Of a stretch of DNA of 64,000 bases, positions 24,891 through 34,279 are shown one piece after another. The stretch's first letter is position 1; every line of letters starts with the position of its first letter. The position numbers and the translations under genes were made by a program. The DNA comes from Flavobacterium sp. M31R6 (GTDB lineage Bacteria; Bacteroidota; Bacteroidia; Flavobacteriales; Flavobacteriaceae): assembly GCF_013284035.1 (NCBI RefSeq), contig NZ_CP054141.1:1426001-1490000 (forward strand), read 5' to 3'. Below the pieces are notes generated by a model. The model did not search any database. It was not told the DNA's origin and was given only the letters and a program-made list of their open reading frames with translations.

Positions 24891-26883
24891 CAATTTCGGA
24901 TTGCCGAATATTGAGGATTTGCAGCATTTAGCCAATGAGTTGTTCAGTGCTTTGCCCAACGAATTTCCAAAAGAGATTTCCTTGAGCCCAGATCATAATG
25001 AACATCCTCGCGCCACTAAAATAGCCGAAACACTCCTCTCAGCCGGTAATTTAGGTCAGGTAGAAACCATATTTTCGGCAAGTAGCCATGATACTTTAAT
25101 AGGGCAATCGGGTTATGCACCGCCTGTAATTCCAAATCAGGCTGGAAGTCCTTTGGTTTTTTCTCAATCTCCTCCGTCGATGGGAGGTTTTGGTGGATCT
25201 CCATCGGTTGGGTCATATGCTAATATAGCACCTATAGGGGGATCTCGACATCCCTTTTCGAGTGTTTCAGATCCTGCTTTTTTTGAGCAAGATCTAAATG
25301 GAATTGATACTTCAAAATATGCATTGGGAAGTGGAGAAGCGCCGTTTGCAATCGGTACAGGTAATAACGTCAAGATGGAAGATCCACAAACTGGATTTTC
25401 TGATTTGAATTTAAAGAATAAAAAAGAAGAGTCGTCCTATTTGCCATTTGAATACGAAGGAGCTTCTTTTGAGGCAGAATTAAAAGCGGCATTGGATTTG
25501 GTAAACACCAGTTTTGGTATTCCTTTGGAAAAAGGGGCAGTCGGATTCGAACAAAAGAGCAGTTATTATTTTTTGGATCAAAACCCGTTTGCTTTTGATT
25601 CCAGAAAACCTGTGATTTCATCTGTTGTGCCTATTCAACCACAATCCAGAAGCGGATGGGTTGGGTCCAATTTTGATGCTAATTTAATTAAGAAAGATTT
25701 CCCGATTTTGAGTGAAACAGTAAATGGAAAACCATTAATTTGGTTTGATAATGCTGCGACCACCCAAAAACCAAAGTCAGTGATTGATCGTGTTACCTAT
25801 TTTTACGAACATGAAAATTCTAATATTCACCGTGCAGCGCATGAGTTGGCTGCACGTGCTTCAGATGCTTATGAAGCAGCCCGTGAAAAAGTAAGGAGGT
25901 TCCTGAATGCAGGTTCTGTAAATGAAATTGTATTTGTTCGAGGAGCAACCGAAGGAGTCAATTTGGTAGCTGAAAGTTGGGGAAACCATAAACTGGTGGC
26001 CGGAGATGAAATCATTGTCAGTCATTTGGAGCATCATGCCAATATTGTTCCTTGGAAGCGGTTAGCCGATAAAAAAGGACTAAAATTGAGAGTGATTCCA
26101 GTGGATGATGACGGACAAATTCTGTTGGATGAATATGCCAAATTATTAAATTCTAAAACTAAGTTGGTTGCGTTTACCCAAGTATCAAATGCATTGGGAA
26201 CGGTGACGCCTGCCAAGCAAATGGTCGAAATGGCTCACGCTGTTGGGGCCAAAGTGCTATTGGATGGAGCTCAATCTGTTTCGCATATGAAAGTTGATGT
26301 GCAGTATTTGAATGCTGATTGGTTGGTTTTTTCGGGTCATAAATTATTTGGCCCAACAGGAATTGGTGCTTTGTATGGTAAAGAAGATTTGCTGAATGAA
26401 ATGGAACCTTACCAATCCGGCGGGAATATGATCCAGGATGTGACTTTTGAGCAAATAAAATATCACAAAGCGCCCAATCGTTTTGAAGCAGGTACCGGAA
26501 ATATTGCGGATGCGATAGGTCTTGGAGCAGCGATTGACTACATTTCGAAAATTGGGATTGAAGCGATTGGACAGTATGAGCATTATTTGTTGGAATATGC
26601 CACTCATTTGCTCAAACAGATTCCGGGAGTGCGATTGATAGGCACTGCGGCCAATAAAGCGAGTGTGCTTTCGTTCACTTTGGAAGGATTCACAAATGAT
26701 GAAGTTGGAAAAGCATTGAATAGGGAAGGCATTGCTGTGCGCACGGGACATCATTGTGCACAGCCTATTTTGAGAAGAATGGGAGTGGAAACCACCGTTC
26801 GCCCTTCATTAGCTTTTTATAATACTTGTCAAGATGTAGATGTGTTTATAGAAACGCTTTGGCGATTAAAAACGAATAAATAA
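24874..26883 (+). CDS. Encapsulin cargo cysteine desulfurase (SufS-like)
   Basis: This 669-residue protein has an unusual layout. About 265 N-terminal residues are low-complexity and Gly/Pro/Ser-rich with short conserved patches (LPNIEDLQHLANELFSALP, APPVIPNQAGSPL), the cargo-loading region of family 2A systems. It is followed by a complete SufS-type PLP domain (FDNAATTQKP, HLEHHANIVPW, SGHKLFGPTGIGALYG with PLP Lys490, RTGHHCAQP with catalytic Cys628). It converts L-cysteine to alanine and enzyme-bound persulfide or sulfur inside the shell. The start at 24874 overlaps the shell gene. Confidence 0.95.
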   Translation: MNTNTNNFGLPNIEDLQHLANELFSALPNEFPKEISLSPDHNEHPRATKIAETLLSAGNLGQVETIFSASSHDTLIGQSGYAPPVIPNQAGSPLVFSQSPPSMGGFGGSPSVGSYANIAPIGGSRHPFSSVSDPAFFEQDLNGIDTSKYALGSGEAPFAIGTGNNVKMEDPQTGFSDLNLKNKKEESSYLPFEYEGASFEAELKAALDLVNTSFGIPLEKGAVGFEQKSSYYFLDQNPFAFDSRKPVISSVVPIQPQSRSGWVGSNFDANLIKKDFPILSETVNGKPLIWFDNAATTQKPKSVIDRVTYFYEHENSNIHRAAHELAARASDAYEAAREKVRRFLNAGSVNEIVFVRGATEGVNLVAESWGNHKLVAGDEIIVSHLEHHANIVPWKRLADKKGLKLRVIPVDDDGQILLDEYAKLLNSKTKLVAFTQVSNALGTVTPAKQMVEMAHAVGAKVLLDGAQSVSHMKVDVQYLNADWLVFSGHKLFGPTGIGALYGKEDLLNEMEPYQSGGNMIQDVTFEQIKYHKAPNRFEAGTGNIADAIGLGAAIDYISKIGIEAIGQYEHYLLEYATHLLKQIPGVRLIGTAANKASVLSFTLEGFTNDEVGKALNREGIAVRTGHHCAQPILRRMGVETTVRPSLAFYNTCQDVDVFIETLWRLKTNK

Positions 26884-26890
26884 ATGGTAA

Positions 26891-26920
26891 AACCTCAAGA
26901 TTGTCTTGAGGTTTTTTGTT
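26891..26920 (+). terminator. Terminator after the encapsulin operon
   Basis: CCTCAAGA-ttg-TCTTGAGG followed by six T's, 9 bp after the desulfurase stop. Confidence 0.85.
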
Positions 26921-26939
26921 TGATTAAGTTGTCCTCTTT

Positions 26940-28109
26940 TTACAAGATAGAACGAGACGATTGATGAAGAAACTCAGGTTCGGATGTTTTTTTTGTATTC
27001 TGTAAGCCAAAAAGAGGTCGAATCAAGAACCATCTTCTAATTAAGAAATCATAAATTATCCATGACAGTAAAAATGTTCCGATGGACATTATCGAAAATT
27101 TAAAGAAAGAATTCCACTGTGAATTCATTAAGTAATACCCTAAAATCACCGTTATCGTTTGGTGCAGTATGTAAAAAGGATATACAGCTTCATTACAGTA
27201 TGCTAATGTTTTACTGGGTTTGTTGAGGTATTTTGAAGCATAACCAAACAGCGTTAGAATCCAAGACCAAAAAGAGAAGACTTTGATTAAGGCTTCAGTA
27301 AAATGTCTGGCATAACCATCCTCAAAAGCGGTGATGATACACATTAGCAATGTAAAACCAATGATTCCGCATTTTAAATAGGTCTTTCTGTTTGCTTCTA
27401 CTGTTTTCCAAAAAGTTTCTTTGACGGAGATTAATAAGAAGCCAAAAAAGAATAAAGTAATGCTATTGATAATCACGAACCAATCGCCAACCAAAGCGTG
27501 AGTTTCTTTAAAAAAAGGTTCAATAAAGGTTTCTATTAAATAAAGCGGAACTATAAACCAATATAGACCAAATCTGGTACTGCTTATTTTTGCGGTAGTT
27601 TTTAAGATAAAATTATTCGGGTTGTTACGTAAAAATATAAAGACAGGAATCAATACCAATGAGAACAACAATAAGTAAGGTATAAACCATAAATGATGCC
27701 AACTCAAATTCCCAACGGGATATGTTCCAATAAACGCATGCGAAGGCCAAAAGGCGAAATAACTTCCTTCAATCATCCCTTTTGAAAACTTTTCAAGATA
27801 CACTTGTGGAGGCACGATGACCAACATTCCAAAAATTAATGGGAGCAGTAATTTTTTGGTTCTTTCGAAAGCAAATTGAACTGCCGTTCTTTTCGAAAGG
27901 GCATAGGATGTTCCCATTCCGGAAATGACGAAAAGGATAGGTAGTCGCCATTGGTTTAAAAATAACATGGGATATTTAATCCATTCGTAGGTAATGTTAT
28001 TTTTGATGTGCCACTCCCAATCTGGAGCCACAAAAAACATTCCAACATGATAAAAAATGAGTAATCCAAATACTATTACTCTAAGCCAGTCTAAGTCATA
28101 TCTACGCAT
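26940..28109 (-). CDS. Acyltransferase family 3 membrane protein
   Basis: This protein of about 389 residues has around ten hydrophobic segments. It begins MRRYDLDWLRVIVFGLLIFYHVGMFF and contains NQWRLPILFVISGMGTSYAL, typical of the Acyl_transf_3 family that O-acylates glycans or lipids at the inner membrane. I use ATG 28109 because the DLDWLR motif follows at once; the 43-residue in-frame extension upstream is not family-like. It lies downstream of a LytTR regulator on the same strand. The substrate is unknown. Confidence 0.82.
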   Translation of the reverse strand: MRRYDLDWLRVIVFGLLIFYHVGMFFVAPDWEWHIKNNITYEWIKYPMLFLNQWRLPILFVISGMGTSYALSKRTAVQFAFERTKKLLLPLIFGMLVIVPPQVYLEKFSKGMIEGSYFAFWPSHAFIGTYPVGNLSWHHLWFIPYLLLFSLVLIPVFIFLRNNPNNFILKTTAKISSTRFGLYWFIVPLYLIETFIEPFFKETHALVGDWFVIINSITLFFFGFLLISVKETFWKTVEANRKTYLKCGIIGFTLLMCIITAFEDGYARHFTEALIKVFSFWSWILTLFGYASKYLNKPSKTLAYCNEAVYPFYILHQTITVILGYYLMNSQWNSFFKFSIMSIGTFLLSWIIYDFLIRRWFLIRPLFGLQNTKKTSEPEFLHQSSRSIL

Positions 28110-28244
28110 AATTTCTAAAGTTTTTTGCAAATGTGTGAGCAAAAAAACAACGCTGCAAATTCTTGTTCTGAATCGCAAGATTATGTGACGAAAGGCATTG
28201 TTCTGGGATGGTTGGCAAGGTTTTGGGACAAACAACAAAGTTTT

Positions 28245-29123
28245 TTATCGCGATGCAGTTGCTGTTTCGAATGATTGAATGAAGTTTCTGGAAACGGGAA
28301 CGGTATCAGAGCTGCCTTTTAATTGAACTTTATATCCTTGCGCATTTCCGGTAACCTTTTCGATGTAATTCAGGTTTAATAAAATCGATCGATGGGTTTT
28401 AATGATAAACGGAAAAGTACTCAATTGCATTTCCAGATTTTTGATAGGGATGCGTTTGATGAGTTTTTGAACTTTATCTTCTTTTTTGAGGAATATTTCT
28501 GCATAGTTTCCTTCGGCTTTGGCGTAAATAAAACTATAGCTTTCAAAAACAAATTTCTCCGATTTGACTTCGGTTTCAATAGTGACTGATGTGTTGTTTT
28601 GGATTTCCTTTACATCAGTTATGGAGGAAGAAATACGGTCTGCTTTTTGACTGTTTTTAAGTTGTTGTCTGTTTAAATTGATTGAGATGATGATTGGAGC
28701 AAGGAAAATACCAGCGATAAATGTATTGGAAATTTCCTCTATAAAATACCTCCAAGACCAATTCATGGGATTGTTATAAATTACATCGCGTATCAGAAAT
28801 TGCGTGATTCCAGTAAAAAGAAGCAGAAAGAAAACGAGGATACATTCATTTTTGATTTTCCAGTCGTCAGTCGCTTTTGGAAACAGTTTACAGATTAATG
28901 CAATGCATAGCAATACAAATATAGGGGAGAAAGAATGAATGCAACATATCCAAAAATAATGCATTTTCTGCTCTTGAGGGTTTACGTCAAAAGGCTGGAG
29001 CATGTAGTTGAAAAAAAAAGAAATCAAAAAAAATACAGCTGTTATTTGAAGTAGTTTTTTGCCTTCATAGTAAAACGGATATGGCTGTTTCAAAAAGTTA
29101 AGAAGTGATGTTTTTTGATTCAT
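28245..29123 (-). CDS. Membrane-bound LytTR transcription regulator
   Basis: This 292-residue protein has four N-terminal transmembrane segments (residues ~25-155) and a C-terminal LytTR DNA-binding domain (YIYAKAEGNYAEIFL-like, KRIPIKNLEMQLSTFPFIIKTHRSILLNLNYIEKV). It has no receiver domain, so it probably senses a membrane or envelope signal directly. The acyltransferase gene downstream, 135 bp away on the same strand, is its most likely target. Confidence 0.88.
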   Translation of the reverse strand: MNQKTSLLNFLKQPYPFYYEGKKLLQITAVFFLISFFFNYMLQPFDVNPQEQKMHYFWICCIHSFSPIFVLLCIALICKLFPKATDDWKIKNECILVFFLLLFTGITQFLIRDVIYNNPMNWSWRYFIEEISNTFIAGIFLAPIIISINLNRQQLKNSQKADRISSSITDVKEIQNNTSVTIETEVKSEKFVFESYSFIYAKAEGNYAEIFLKKEDKVQKLIKRIPIKNLEMQLSTFPFIIKTHRSILLNLNYIEKVTGNAQGYKVQLKGSSDTVPVSRNFIQSFETATASR

Positions 29124-29456
29124 TTTTTTATTTGTCTTATGAGATGCTATAGTTGCTAACCTATTTGTGTCTTGCAGAATTGTTGATTTTAGGCCAAAAC
29201 AAATATATGTATAATCGTACTAACAGCAAACAATTAATAAGCTGCCAAACGTAGTTTATCCACCGAATAATTTATGAAAATTTTACACACTTAATTTCAT
29301 TCAGAATCATTTTATTAATTAGCTTTGTTATAAACTGATAATTTAACGGTCGTTATTCTATCATTTTCTTATTTTTAAAAGCTTTAATAAAGAATTCAGC
29401 GAATATAGAGCTGAAACTATAAACTTTAATTTAACCACATTTTAATCTTAAATAAT
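29124..29456. other. Divergent intergenic region
   Basis: This 333-bp AT-rich spacer lies between divergent genes. TAGCTTTG at 29320-29327 on the plus strand fits the -7 element, but no clear -33 partner sits at the right distance. No other signal is seen. Confidence 0.35.
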
Positions 29457-29762
29457 ATGGTAGTACAGTATCAAGGGGAGCAAAACGGAATCCCGACAAC
29501 ATTCACTTTAAGAATCATCGGAAACAATCTATCGAAAAGTAGTTCGAATTACCAAATTGATTTATTGGTAGGCGACAAACAGTTGCCAACTTTTACGACA
29601 TTAATTCACCAGAGTTTGTCTAATTGTTTGAAAGAAATTTACTTGTTCAGAAAACACAACGGTATCAAGTTTAATGCGGCTTCAGAGAAAGTAGCACCAA
29701 AATTAGTCCCTTACGATTTGGTTTTATACAACGCTCATAAGCAAGGCTTGTTTGCTGCATAA
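29457..29762 (+). CDS. Conserved hypothetical protein (101 aa)
   Basis: This small soluble protein has no signal peptide or membrane segment; it begins MVVQYQGEQNGIPTTFTLRI and ends AHKQGLFAA. Codon use is normal, a ribosome-free AT-rich leader precedes it, and a strong terminator follows 21 bp after its stop, so it is a real monocistronic gene. I do not recognise the family and propose no function. Confidence 0.7.
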   Translation: MVVQYQGEQNGIPTTFTLRIIGNNLSKSSSNYQIDLLVGDKQLPTFTTLIHQSLSNCLKEIYLFRKHNGIKFNAASEKVAPKLVPYDLVLYNAHKQGLFAA

Positions 29763-29783
29763 AACAATTTCTTAAATGCGTAG

Positions 29784-29815
29784 AAAAGACTGTTCAATGA
29801 GCAGTCTTTTTTTTG
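29784..29815 (+). terminator. Terminator after the 101-aa gene
   Basis: AAAAGACTG...CAGTCTTTT stem followed by T's. Confidence 0.8.
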
Positions 29816-29892
29816 TGGGTTGGGATGAGGTTTTTGAATCGGATAAATTTCGCCACGGCGGATATGAGCCCGATGATTGACAAACTATTATT

Positions 29893-30591
29893 CTATTTAT
29901 ACTTACTCAAATCTAGATTAAGAATAGTACCTACTCTGCTAAACTCATCATTAATCTTTGCATTCAAGATTAGTTGTTCATTTTTTATTGGATGATTAAA
30001 AATTAACTGATGTGCATGAAGCATCATTCCTTTCAGGTCATAATTCTCCAACCATAATTTATTTTGTTTGTTACAGCCATGTGGACGACTTCCTAAAATG
30101 GGATGGAAAATATGCTTGAAATGTTTTCGTAATTGATGCATACGTCCAGTTTCAGGAATCGCTTCTACCAAACAATATCGTGATGTTGGTTGATTATTAA
30201 ATTCTAACTCAACTTCGGCATTTTGCAAACGATGAAAGTATGTTATTGCATTTTGTTTAATGTCATCATCATTGGTTAAATCATAATCAATCGTTAGTTC
30301 TTCGGGTGACCAACCACGTAAAATTGCTAAATATTTTTTTTCGACTTCGCGTGTGGCAAAACGATCATTCATAATTTTCAAAACCTCTTTGTTCAACGCA
30401 AATAACAAGACACCAGATGTTTTGCGGTCTAAGCGATGAATAGGATAAACGTGTTTCCCTCCAATTTGACTTCTCAATTCTTGAATAGCATAAACTTTTG
30501 CATCGCGCGCATAAAATGATTTGTGAACTAACAATCCACTTGGTTTATTAATTGCTATAATATATTCGTCTTGGTAAAGAATTTCTAACAT
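29893..30591 (-). CDS. RluA-family pseudouridine synthase (TruC-like)
   Basis: This 232-residue protein has the RluA catalytic motif HRLDRKTSGVLLFAL with the active Asp at about residue 54, the N-terminal IIAINKPSGLLVHKS stretch and a GRMHQLRKHF motif. There is no S4 domain. Size and lack of S4 fit TruC, which modifies U65 of tRNAs, better than the larger rRNA enzymes. TruC is inferred from length and motif spacing. Confidence 0.85.
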   Translation of the reverse strand: MLEILYQDEYIIAINKPSGLLVHKSFYARDAKVYAIQELRSQIGGKHVYPIHRLDRKTSGVLLFALNKEVLKIMNDRFATREVEKKYLAILRGWSPEELTIDYDLTNDDDIKQNAITYFHRLQNAEVELEFNNQPTSRYCLVEAIPETGRMHQLRKHFKHIFHPILGSRPHGCNKQNKLWLENYDLKGMMLHAHQLIFNHPIKNEQLILNAKINDEFSRVGTILNLDLSKYK

Positions 30592-30860
30592 TTGGCAAAA
30601 ATTAAAGAGGTTTTGATTAAAATCACTTTTAGGACTTATTTGTTTCTATACTTTTCTCCGCAGCTAGCGCGAGCGCAATGTCATTAAGTTAAGGAAAAAA
30701 ATAAAAAATAGCACGCAGATTCAGCAGATTTTTTTCTCATTTTTCTGCGGAAATCTGCGAAATCTGCGTGAAAAAAATAGTTTTTCCTTAACTTAATGGC
30801 ATTGGGCGCGAACGTCCCGCTCGTGAATGAAACGAGATGTTTACAAAGATGGTTAAAACG
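30592..30860. other. Intergenic region with repeat copy B
   Basis: No gene is seen. The stretch holds a GC-richer tract (CCGCAGCTAGCGCGAGCG and CGCGAACGTCCCGCTCGTG) that the mobile repeat at 30676-30804 appears to have split. Confidence 0.5.
30676..30804. mobile_element. MITE-like element, copy B (129 bp)
   Basis: It is nearly the exact reverse complement of copy A (7978-8115), lacking about 9 bp of the CGAATCTG repeat in one arm. Terminal inverted repeats CAATGTCATTAAGTTAAG and CTTAACTTAATGGCATTG are intact. The flanks carry a 10-bp imperfect direct repeat, AGCGCGAGCG (30666-30675) and GGCGCGAACG (30805-30814), 8 of 10 matching. The near identity suggests recent movement. Confidence 0.72.
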
Positions 30861-30890
30861 AAAAAAGCTCCAGATTTCTCTGAAGCTTTT
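30861..30890 (-). terminator. Terminator of the tRNA pair
   Basis: On the minus strand, AAGCTTCAGA-gaaa-TCTGGAGCTT followed by T's, directly after the second tRNA in transcription order. Confidence 0.7.
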
Positions 30891-30894
30891 CTAG

Positions 30895-30967
30895 TAGCGG
30901 GAACAGGACTCGAACCTGTGACCTTCGGGTTATGAGCCCGACGAGCTGCCTACTGCTCTATCCCGCG
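30895..30967 (-). tRNA. tRNA-fMet (CAT), downstream copy
   Basis: A 73-nt cloverleaf with anticodon CAT. The three consecutive G:C pairs in the anticodon stem (TCGGGCTCATAACCCGA) and an unpaired 1-72 position mark it as initiator tRNA. CCA is not encoded. It is identical to the copy at 31003-31075. Confidence 0.93.
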
Positions 30968-31002
30968 ATGTGCGTTTTGTAATCTCAATAAGGCTACCTT
31001 AG

Positions 31003-31075
31003 TAGCGGGAACAGGACTCGAACCTGTGACCTTCGGGTTATGAGCCCGACGAGCTGCCTACTGCTCTATCCCGCG
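31003..31075 (-). tRNA. tRNA-fMet (CAT), promoter-proximal copy
   Basis: The same 73-nt initiator tRNA as at 30895-30967, with a 35-bp spacer between them. The two are probably co-transcribed from the minus-strand promoter at 31088-31117. Confidence 0.93.
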
Positions 31076-31087
31076 TTGTTTCGGGTG

Positions 31088-31117
31088 CAAAGATACGCCG
31101 AATTTTGATAAATCCAA
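31088..31117 (-). promoter_or_regulatory. Promoter of the tRNA-fMet pair
   Basis: On the minus strand TTG, exactly 19 nt, then TATCTTTG, ending 13 nt before the first tRNA base: a full Bacteroidota -33/-7 match. Confidence 0.65.
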
Positions 31118-31192
31118 TGAAAACTTTAAAAAATGTTTTATTTCCTGTATTGACTTGATATGACTACCTTTGCACCATAAATTTAAGTAGAA

Positions 31193-32074
31193 ATGTCACA
31201 TAAAGCAGGTTTTGTAAACATCATAGGGAATCCAAACGTTGGGAAATCAACGTTAATGAACGCCTTTGTTGGTGAAAGGTTATCAATAATTACGTCAAAA
31301 GCACAAACAACACGTCATAGAATTCTTGGGATTGTAAACGGGGAAGATTTTCAAATGATCTTGTCGGATACACCTGGAATTATCAAGCCGGCATACGAAA
31401 TGCAGGAATCGATGATGAACTTCGTAAAGTCCGCTTTTGAAGATGCCGATGTTTTAATCTATATGGTAGAAATTGGTGAGCAGGAATTGAAAGATGAAGC
31501 TTTTTTTAATAAAATTATCCATTCGAAAATTCCGGTTTTGTTATTGTTAAACAAAATTGACAATTCGAATCAAGCACAGTTGGAAGAGCAAGTAGCTTTC
31601 TGGACTGCCAAAGTGCCGAATGCAGAAATTTATCCTATATCTGCTTTGCAGAATTTTAATGTACCGGAAGTTTTTCAAAGAATCATTTCATTGTTGCCGG
31701 AATCACCAGCGTATTATCCAAAAGATCAATTGACGGACAAGCCGGAGCGTTTCTTTGTAAATGAAACAATCCGTGAAAAAATATTATTGAACTACAGCAA
31801 AGAAATTCCTTATGCGGTGGAAATCGTAACTGAAGAATTTTTTGAAGACGAGAATATCATCCGAATTCGTTCTTTGATTATGGTGGAACGCGATACCCAA
31901 AAAGGAATCGTTATTGGTCACAAAGGTGCTGCTTTGAAAAAAGTTGGAATGGATGCCCGTGTGGATTTGGAGAAATTCTTCGGGAAGCAGATCCATATTG
32001 AATTGTATGTGAAAGTGAATAAAAATTGGAGAAGCAACGCAAATATGTTGAAGCGTTTTGGCTACAATCAATAA
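31193..32074 (+). CDS. era: GTPase Era
   Basis: This 293-residue protein has an N-terminal Ras-like GTPase domain: G1 GNPNVGKST, G3 DTPG and G4 NKID. The C-terminal KH domain has GHKGAALKKVG. Era binds the 3' end of 16S rRNA and assists 30S subunit assembly. A TACCTTTG -7 element at 31165-31172 lies 20 bp upstream. Length and motif order are normal. Confidence 0.97.
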   Translation: MSHKAGFVNIIGNPNVGKSTLMNAFVGERLSIITSKAQTTRHRILGIVNGEDFQMILSDTPGIIKPAYEMQESMMNFVKSAFEDADVLIYMVEIGEQELKDEAFFNKIIHSKIPVLLLLNKIDNSNQAQLEEQVAFWTAKVPNAEIYPISALQNFNVPEVFQRIISLLPESPAYYPKDQLTDKPERFFVNETIREKILLNYSKEIPYAVEIVTEEFFEDENIIRIRSLIMVERDTQKGIVIGHKGAALKKVGMDARVDLEKFFGKQIHIELYVKVNKNWRSNANMLKRFGYNQ

Positions 32075-32134
32075 ATGTTGATTCGGTAATTCGTTTAATC
32101 GAATGTTTCAATTTAAAGTTTAAAATAAATATAT

Positions 32135-32171
32135 AATCAGCATTGGAGTTAGTCTCTAATGCTGATTTTTT
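32135..32171 (+). terminator. Terminator after era
   Basis: AATCAGCATTGGAG...CTCTAATGCTGATT stem with eight T's. Confidence 0.8.
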
Positions 32172-32174
32172 TTA

Positions 32175-32251
32175 ACCGCAAAGTTCGCAAGGGTATCGCA
32201 ATGGACGCAAAGCTTAGCGAACTTTGCGTAATTCTTTGTGAACCTTGCGGT
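32175..32251. repeat. Palindromic CGCAAAG intergenic repeat
   Basis: ACCGCAAAGTTCGCAAGG...CCTTGCGGT outer arms with an inner CGCAAAG...CTTTGCG palindrome span about 77 bp. It is built like the dispersed palindromic intergenic repeats of this phylum, but is unrelated in sequence to the MITE-like pair. No coding content. Confidence 0.5.
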
Positions 32252-32264
32252 AAAATAGTGTGTG

Positions 32265-32768
32265 TTATATAGGTGATTCTATGATTTCTAAAAATATTTT
32301 TTCGATATCGTTCATTTGTTTTTCGCCGTTGCTTCGGATTTGTTTGGCGATGACGTAGAGTAGGAACCAAGCGAAAACCATAAGGGACATCACTACGAAA
32401 TCTGCTGTTGTGGATTCTTTTAGAACGTAATGAGAGTAGGCAATACCACAAAAGATGACGAATGTACCCGCTATCATGAAATGCAAAAACATGAAGAACG
32501 TCCATAAATCGGGGTCAGGGCCAAACAATCCTCGAATGTGGGTTTGATTATCGCCTTTGGATTCCATTTCGAGGTGTAAATGGGGTGACCAATAGGCTTT
32601 TTTGGTGCCTTTGATGTTGATCCAAATGTGGTATTCTTTTATTTTTAAAATGAATTCAGGGGAGTTGGTTGTGGTGAAATGAATGAATTTTTGGCGCAGG
32701 GAATCGATGTCCTGATTGACTTCTTTATAGAAACGCAAGCGTAAACGGATTTCATTATTGGTGTCCAT
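32265..32768 (-). CDS. Hypothetical membrane protein (167 aa)
   Basis: The product starts MDTNNEIRLRLRFYKEVNQDIDSLRQKF, a charged soluble part of about 90 residues, followed by two hydrophobic segments (LWTFFMFLHFMIAGTFVIFCG and FVVMSLMVFAWFLLYVI) and a charged tail. I choose ATG 32768 because a longer reading from 32846 would run over the der promoter. The family is not recognised; its divergent position next to der is the only context. Confidence 0.6.
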   Translation of the reverse strand: MDTNNEIRLRLRFYKEVNQDIDSLRQKFIHFTTTNSPEFILKIKEYHIWINIKGTKKAYWSPHLHLEMESKGDNQTHIRGLFGPDPDLWTFFMFLHFMIAGTFVIFCGIAYSHYVLKESTTADFVVMSLMVFAWFLLYVIAKQIRSNGEKQMNDIEKIFLEIIESPI

Positions 32769-32823
32769 AAAATTAGAAATGAAGCGGTTAAGTGAACAAG
32801 CAGTGGCTAATATACCAAAAAAA

Positions 32824-32854
32824 TTGATATTCATGGTTTTAAACACTACCTTTG
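32824..32854 (+). promoter_or_regulatory. Promoter of der
   Basis: TTG at 32824-32826, 20 nt, TACCTTTG at 32847-32854; the der ATG follows 54 bp later. Confidence 0.55.
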
Positions 32855-32908
32855 CAACCCGAAACTGGAAAGCAGTATTCGGGAGAAATAAATATTTGAA
32901 TTTATATT

Positions 32909-34219
32909 ATGAACAATATTGTTGCGATAGTAGGAAGACCTAATGTAGGGAAATCAACCCTTTTTAATAGGCTGATACAAAGAAGAGAAGCTATTGTAGA
33001 TTCTGTTTCTGGAGTTACCAGAGATAGAAACTACGGTAAAAGCGAGTGGAACGGAAAAGAGTTTTCTGTGATTGATACGGGAGGATATGTCCGTGGATCG
33101 GATGATGTTTTTGAAGGTGAAATCCGTAAACAGGTAGAATTGGCTATCGACGAAGCCGACGTTATTATATTTGTGGTTGATGTTGAAGAGGGGATTACCC
33201 CGATGGATGATGTTGTTGCCCGTTTGTTGCGTAAAGTGACTAAGCCTGTTTTATTGGCTGTAAATAAGGTGGATAATGCTATGCGTGAAAAAGACGCTCT
33301 TGAGTTTTATAATCTTGGTTTAGGTGAATATTTCACATTTGCCAGTATTTCGGGAAGTGGAACTGGGGATTTATTGGATGCTTTAATTGAAGCTTTTCCG
33401 GTGAAACCAGAGCCTGTTCAAGAAGAGGTAGTTTTGCCTCGTTTTGCTGTAGTAGGTCGTCCTAATGCAGGAAAATCTAGTTTTATCAATGCATTGATTG
33501 GTAAAGAACGTTTTATGGTAACTGATATTGCGGGTACTACTCGTGATGCTATTGATACAAAATTTGACCGTTTTGGTTTTGAATTCAACTTGGTAGATAC
33601 GGCAGGTATTCGTCGTAAAGCGAAAGTGAAAGAAGATTTGGAGTTTTACTCTGTAATGCGTTCGGTACGTGCGATTGAGCATGCCGATATCTGTATTTTG
33701 GTGATCGACGCCACTCGTGGATTTGAGGGACAAGATCAAAGTATTTTTTGGTTGGCTGAGAAAAACCGAAAAGGGGTTGTTATCTTGGTGAATAAATGGG
33801 ATTTGGTTGAAAAAGATACTATGTCAACCCGTGATTATGAAGAGAAAATCAAAAAAGAATTAATGCCATTTACGGATGTGCCTATTCTTTTTGTTTCGGC
33901 TTTGACTAAACAACGTTTGTTAAAAGCATTGGAAGCGACTGTTCAGGTTTATGAAAACAGACAACAACGTATTCCGACTTCAAAATTCAATGAGTTCATG
34001 TTAAAAGTGATAGAAGCGTATCCGCCACCGGCAACCAAAGGGAAATATGTAAAAATTAAATATTGTATGCAGTTGCCAACTCAAACGCCTCAGTTTGTGT
34101 TTTTTGCCAATATGCCACAGTATGTTAAGGAGCCATACAAACGTTACCTTGAAAATAAGATTAGAGAAAACTGGGACTTTTCAGGAGTTCCGATAGACAT
34201 TTATATTAGAGAGAAATAA
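32909..34219 (+). CDS. der: GTPase Der (EngA)
   Basis: This 436-residue protein has two tandem GTPase domains, G1 GRPNVGKST (residue ~8) and GRPNAGKSS (~183), each with DTxG and NKxD motifs, and a C-terminal KH-like domain. Der assists assembly of the 50S ribosomal subunit. It is monocistronic with its own promoter and terminator. Confidence 0.97.
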   Translation: MNNIVAIVGRPNVGKSTLFNRLIQRREAIVDSVSGVTRDRNYGKSEWNGKEFSVIDTGGYVRGSDDVFEGEIRKQVELAIDEADVIIFVVDVEEGITPMDDVVARLLRKVTKPVLLAVNKVDNAMREKDALEFYNLGLGEYFTFASISGSGTGDLLDALIEAFPVKPEPVQEEVVLPRFAVVGRPNAGKSSFINALIGKERFMVTDIAGTTRDAIDTKFDRFGFEFNLVDTAGIRRKAKVKEDLEFYSVMRSVRAIEHADICILVIDATRGFEGQDQSIFWLAEKNRKGVVILVNKWDLVEKDTMSTRDYEEKIKKELMPFTDVPILFVSALTKQRLLKALEATVQVYENRQQRIPTSKFNEFMLKVIEAYPPPATKGKYVKIKYCMQLPTQTPQFVFFANMPQYVKEPYKRYLENKIRENWDFSGVPIDIYIREK

Positions 34220-34226
34220 AAATAGA

Positions 34227-34256
34227 AAAGTCCCGATTTTATCGGGACTTTTTTTG
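34227..34256 (+). terminator. Terminator after der
   Basis: AAAGTCCCGAT...ATCGGGACTTT stem followed by seven T's. Confidence 0.88.
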
Positions 34257-34279
34257 TCTTGCTCTGAAAATACGATTTC

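Noticed and set aside
32149..32505. 118-residue minus-strand ORF
   Set aside because: It runs through the palindromic repeat and overlaps the better-supported membrane protein gene in another frame.
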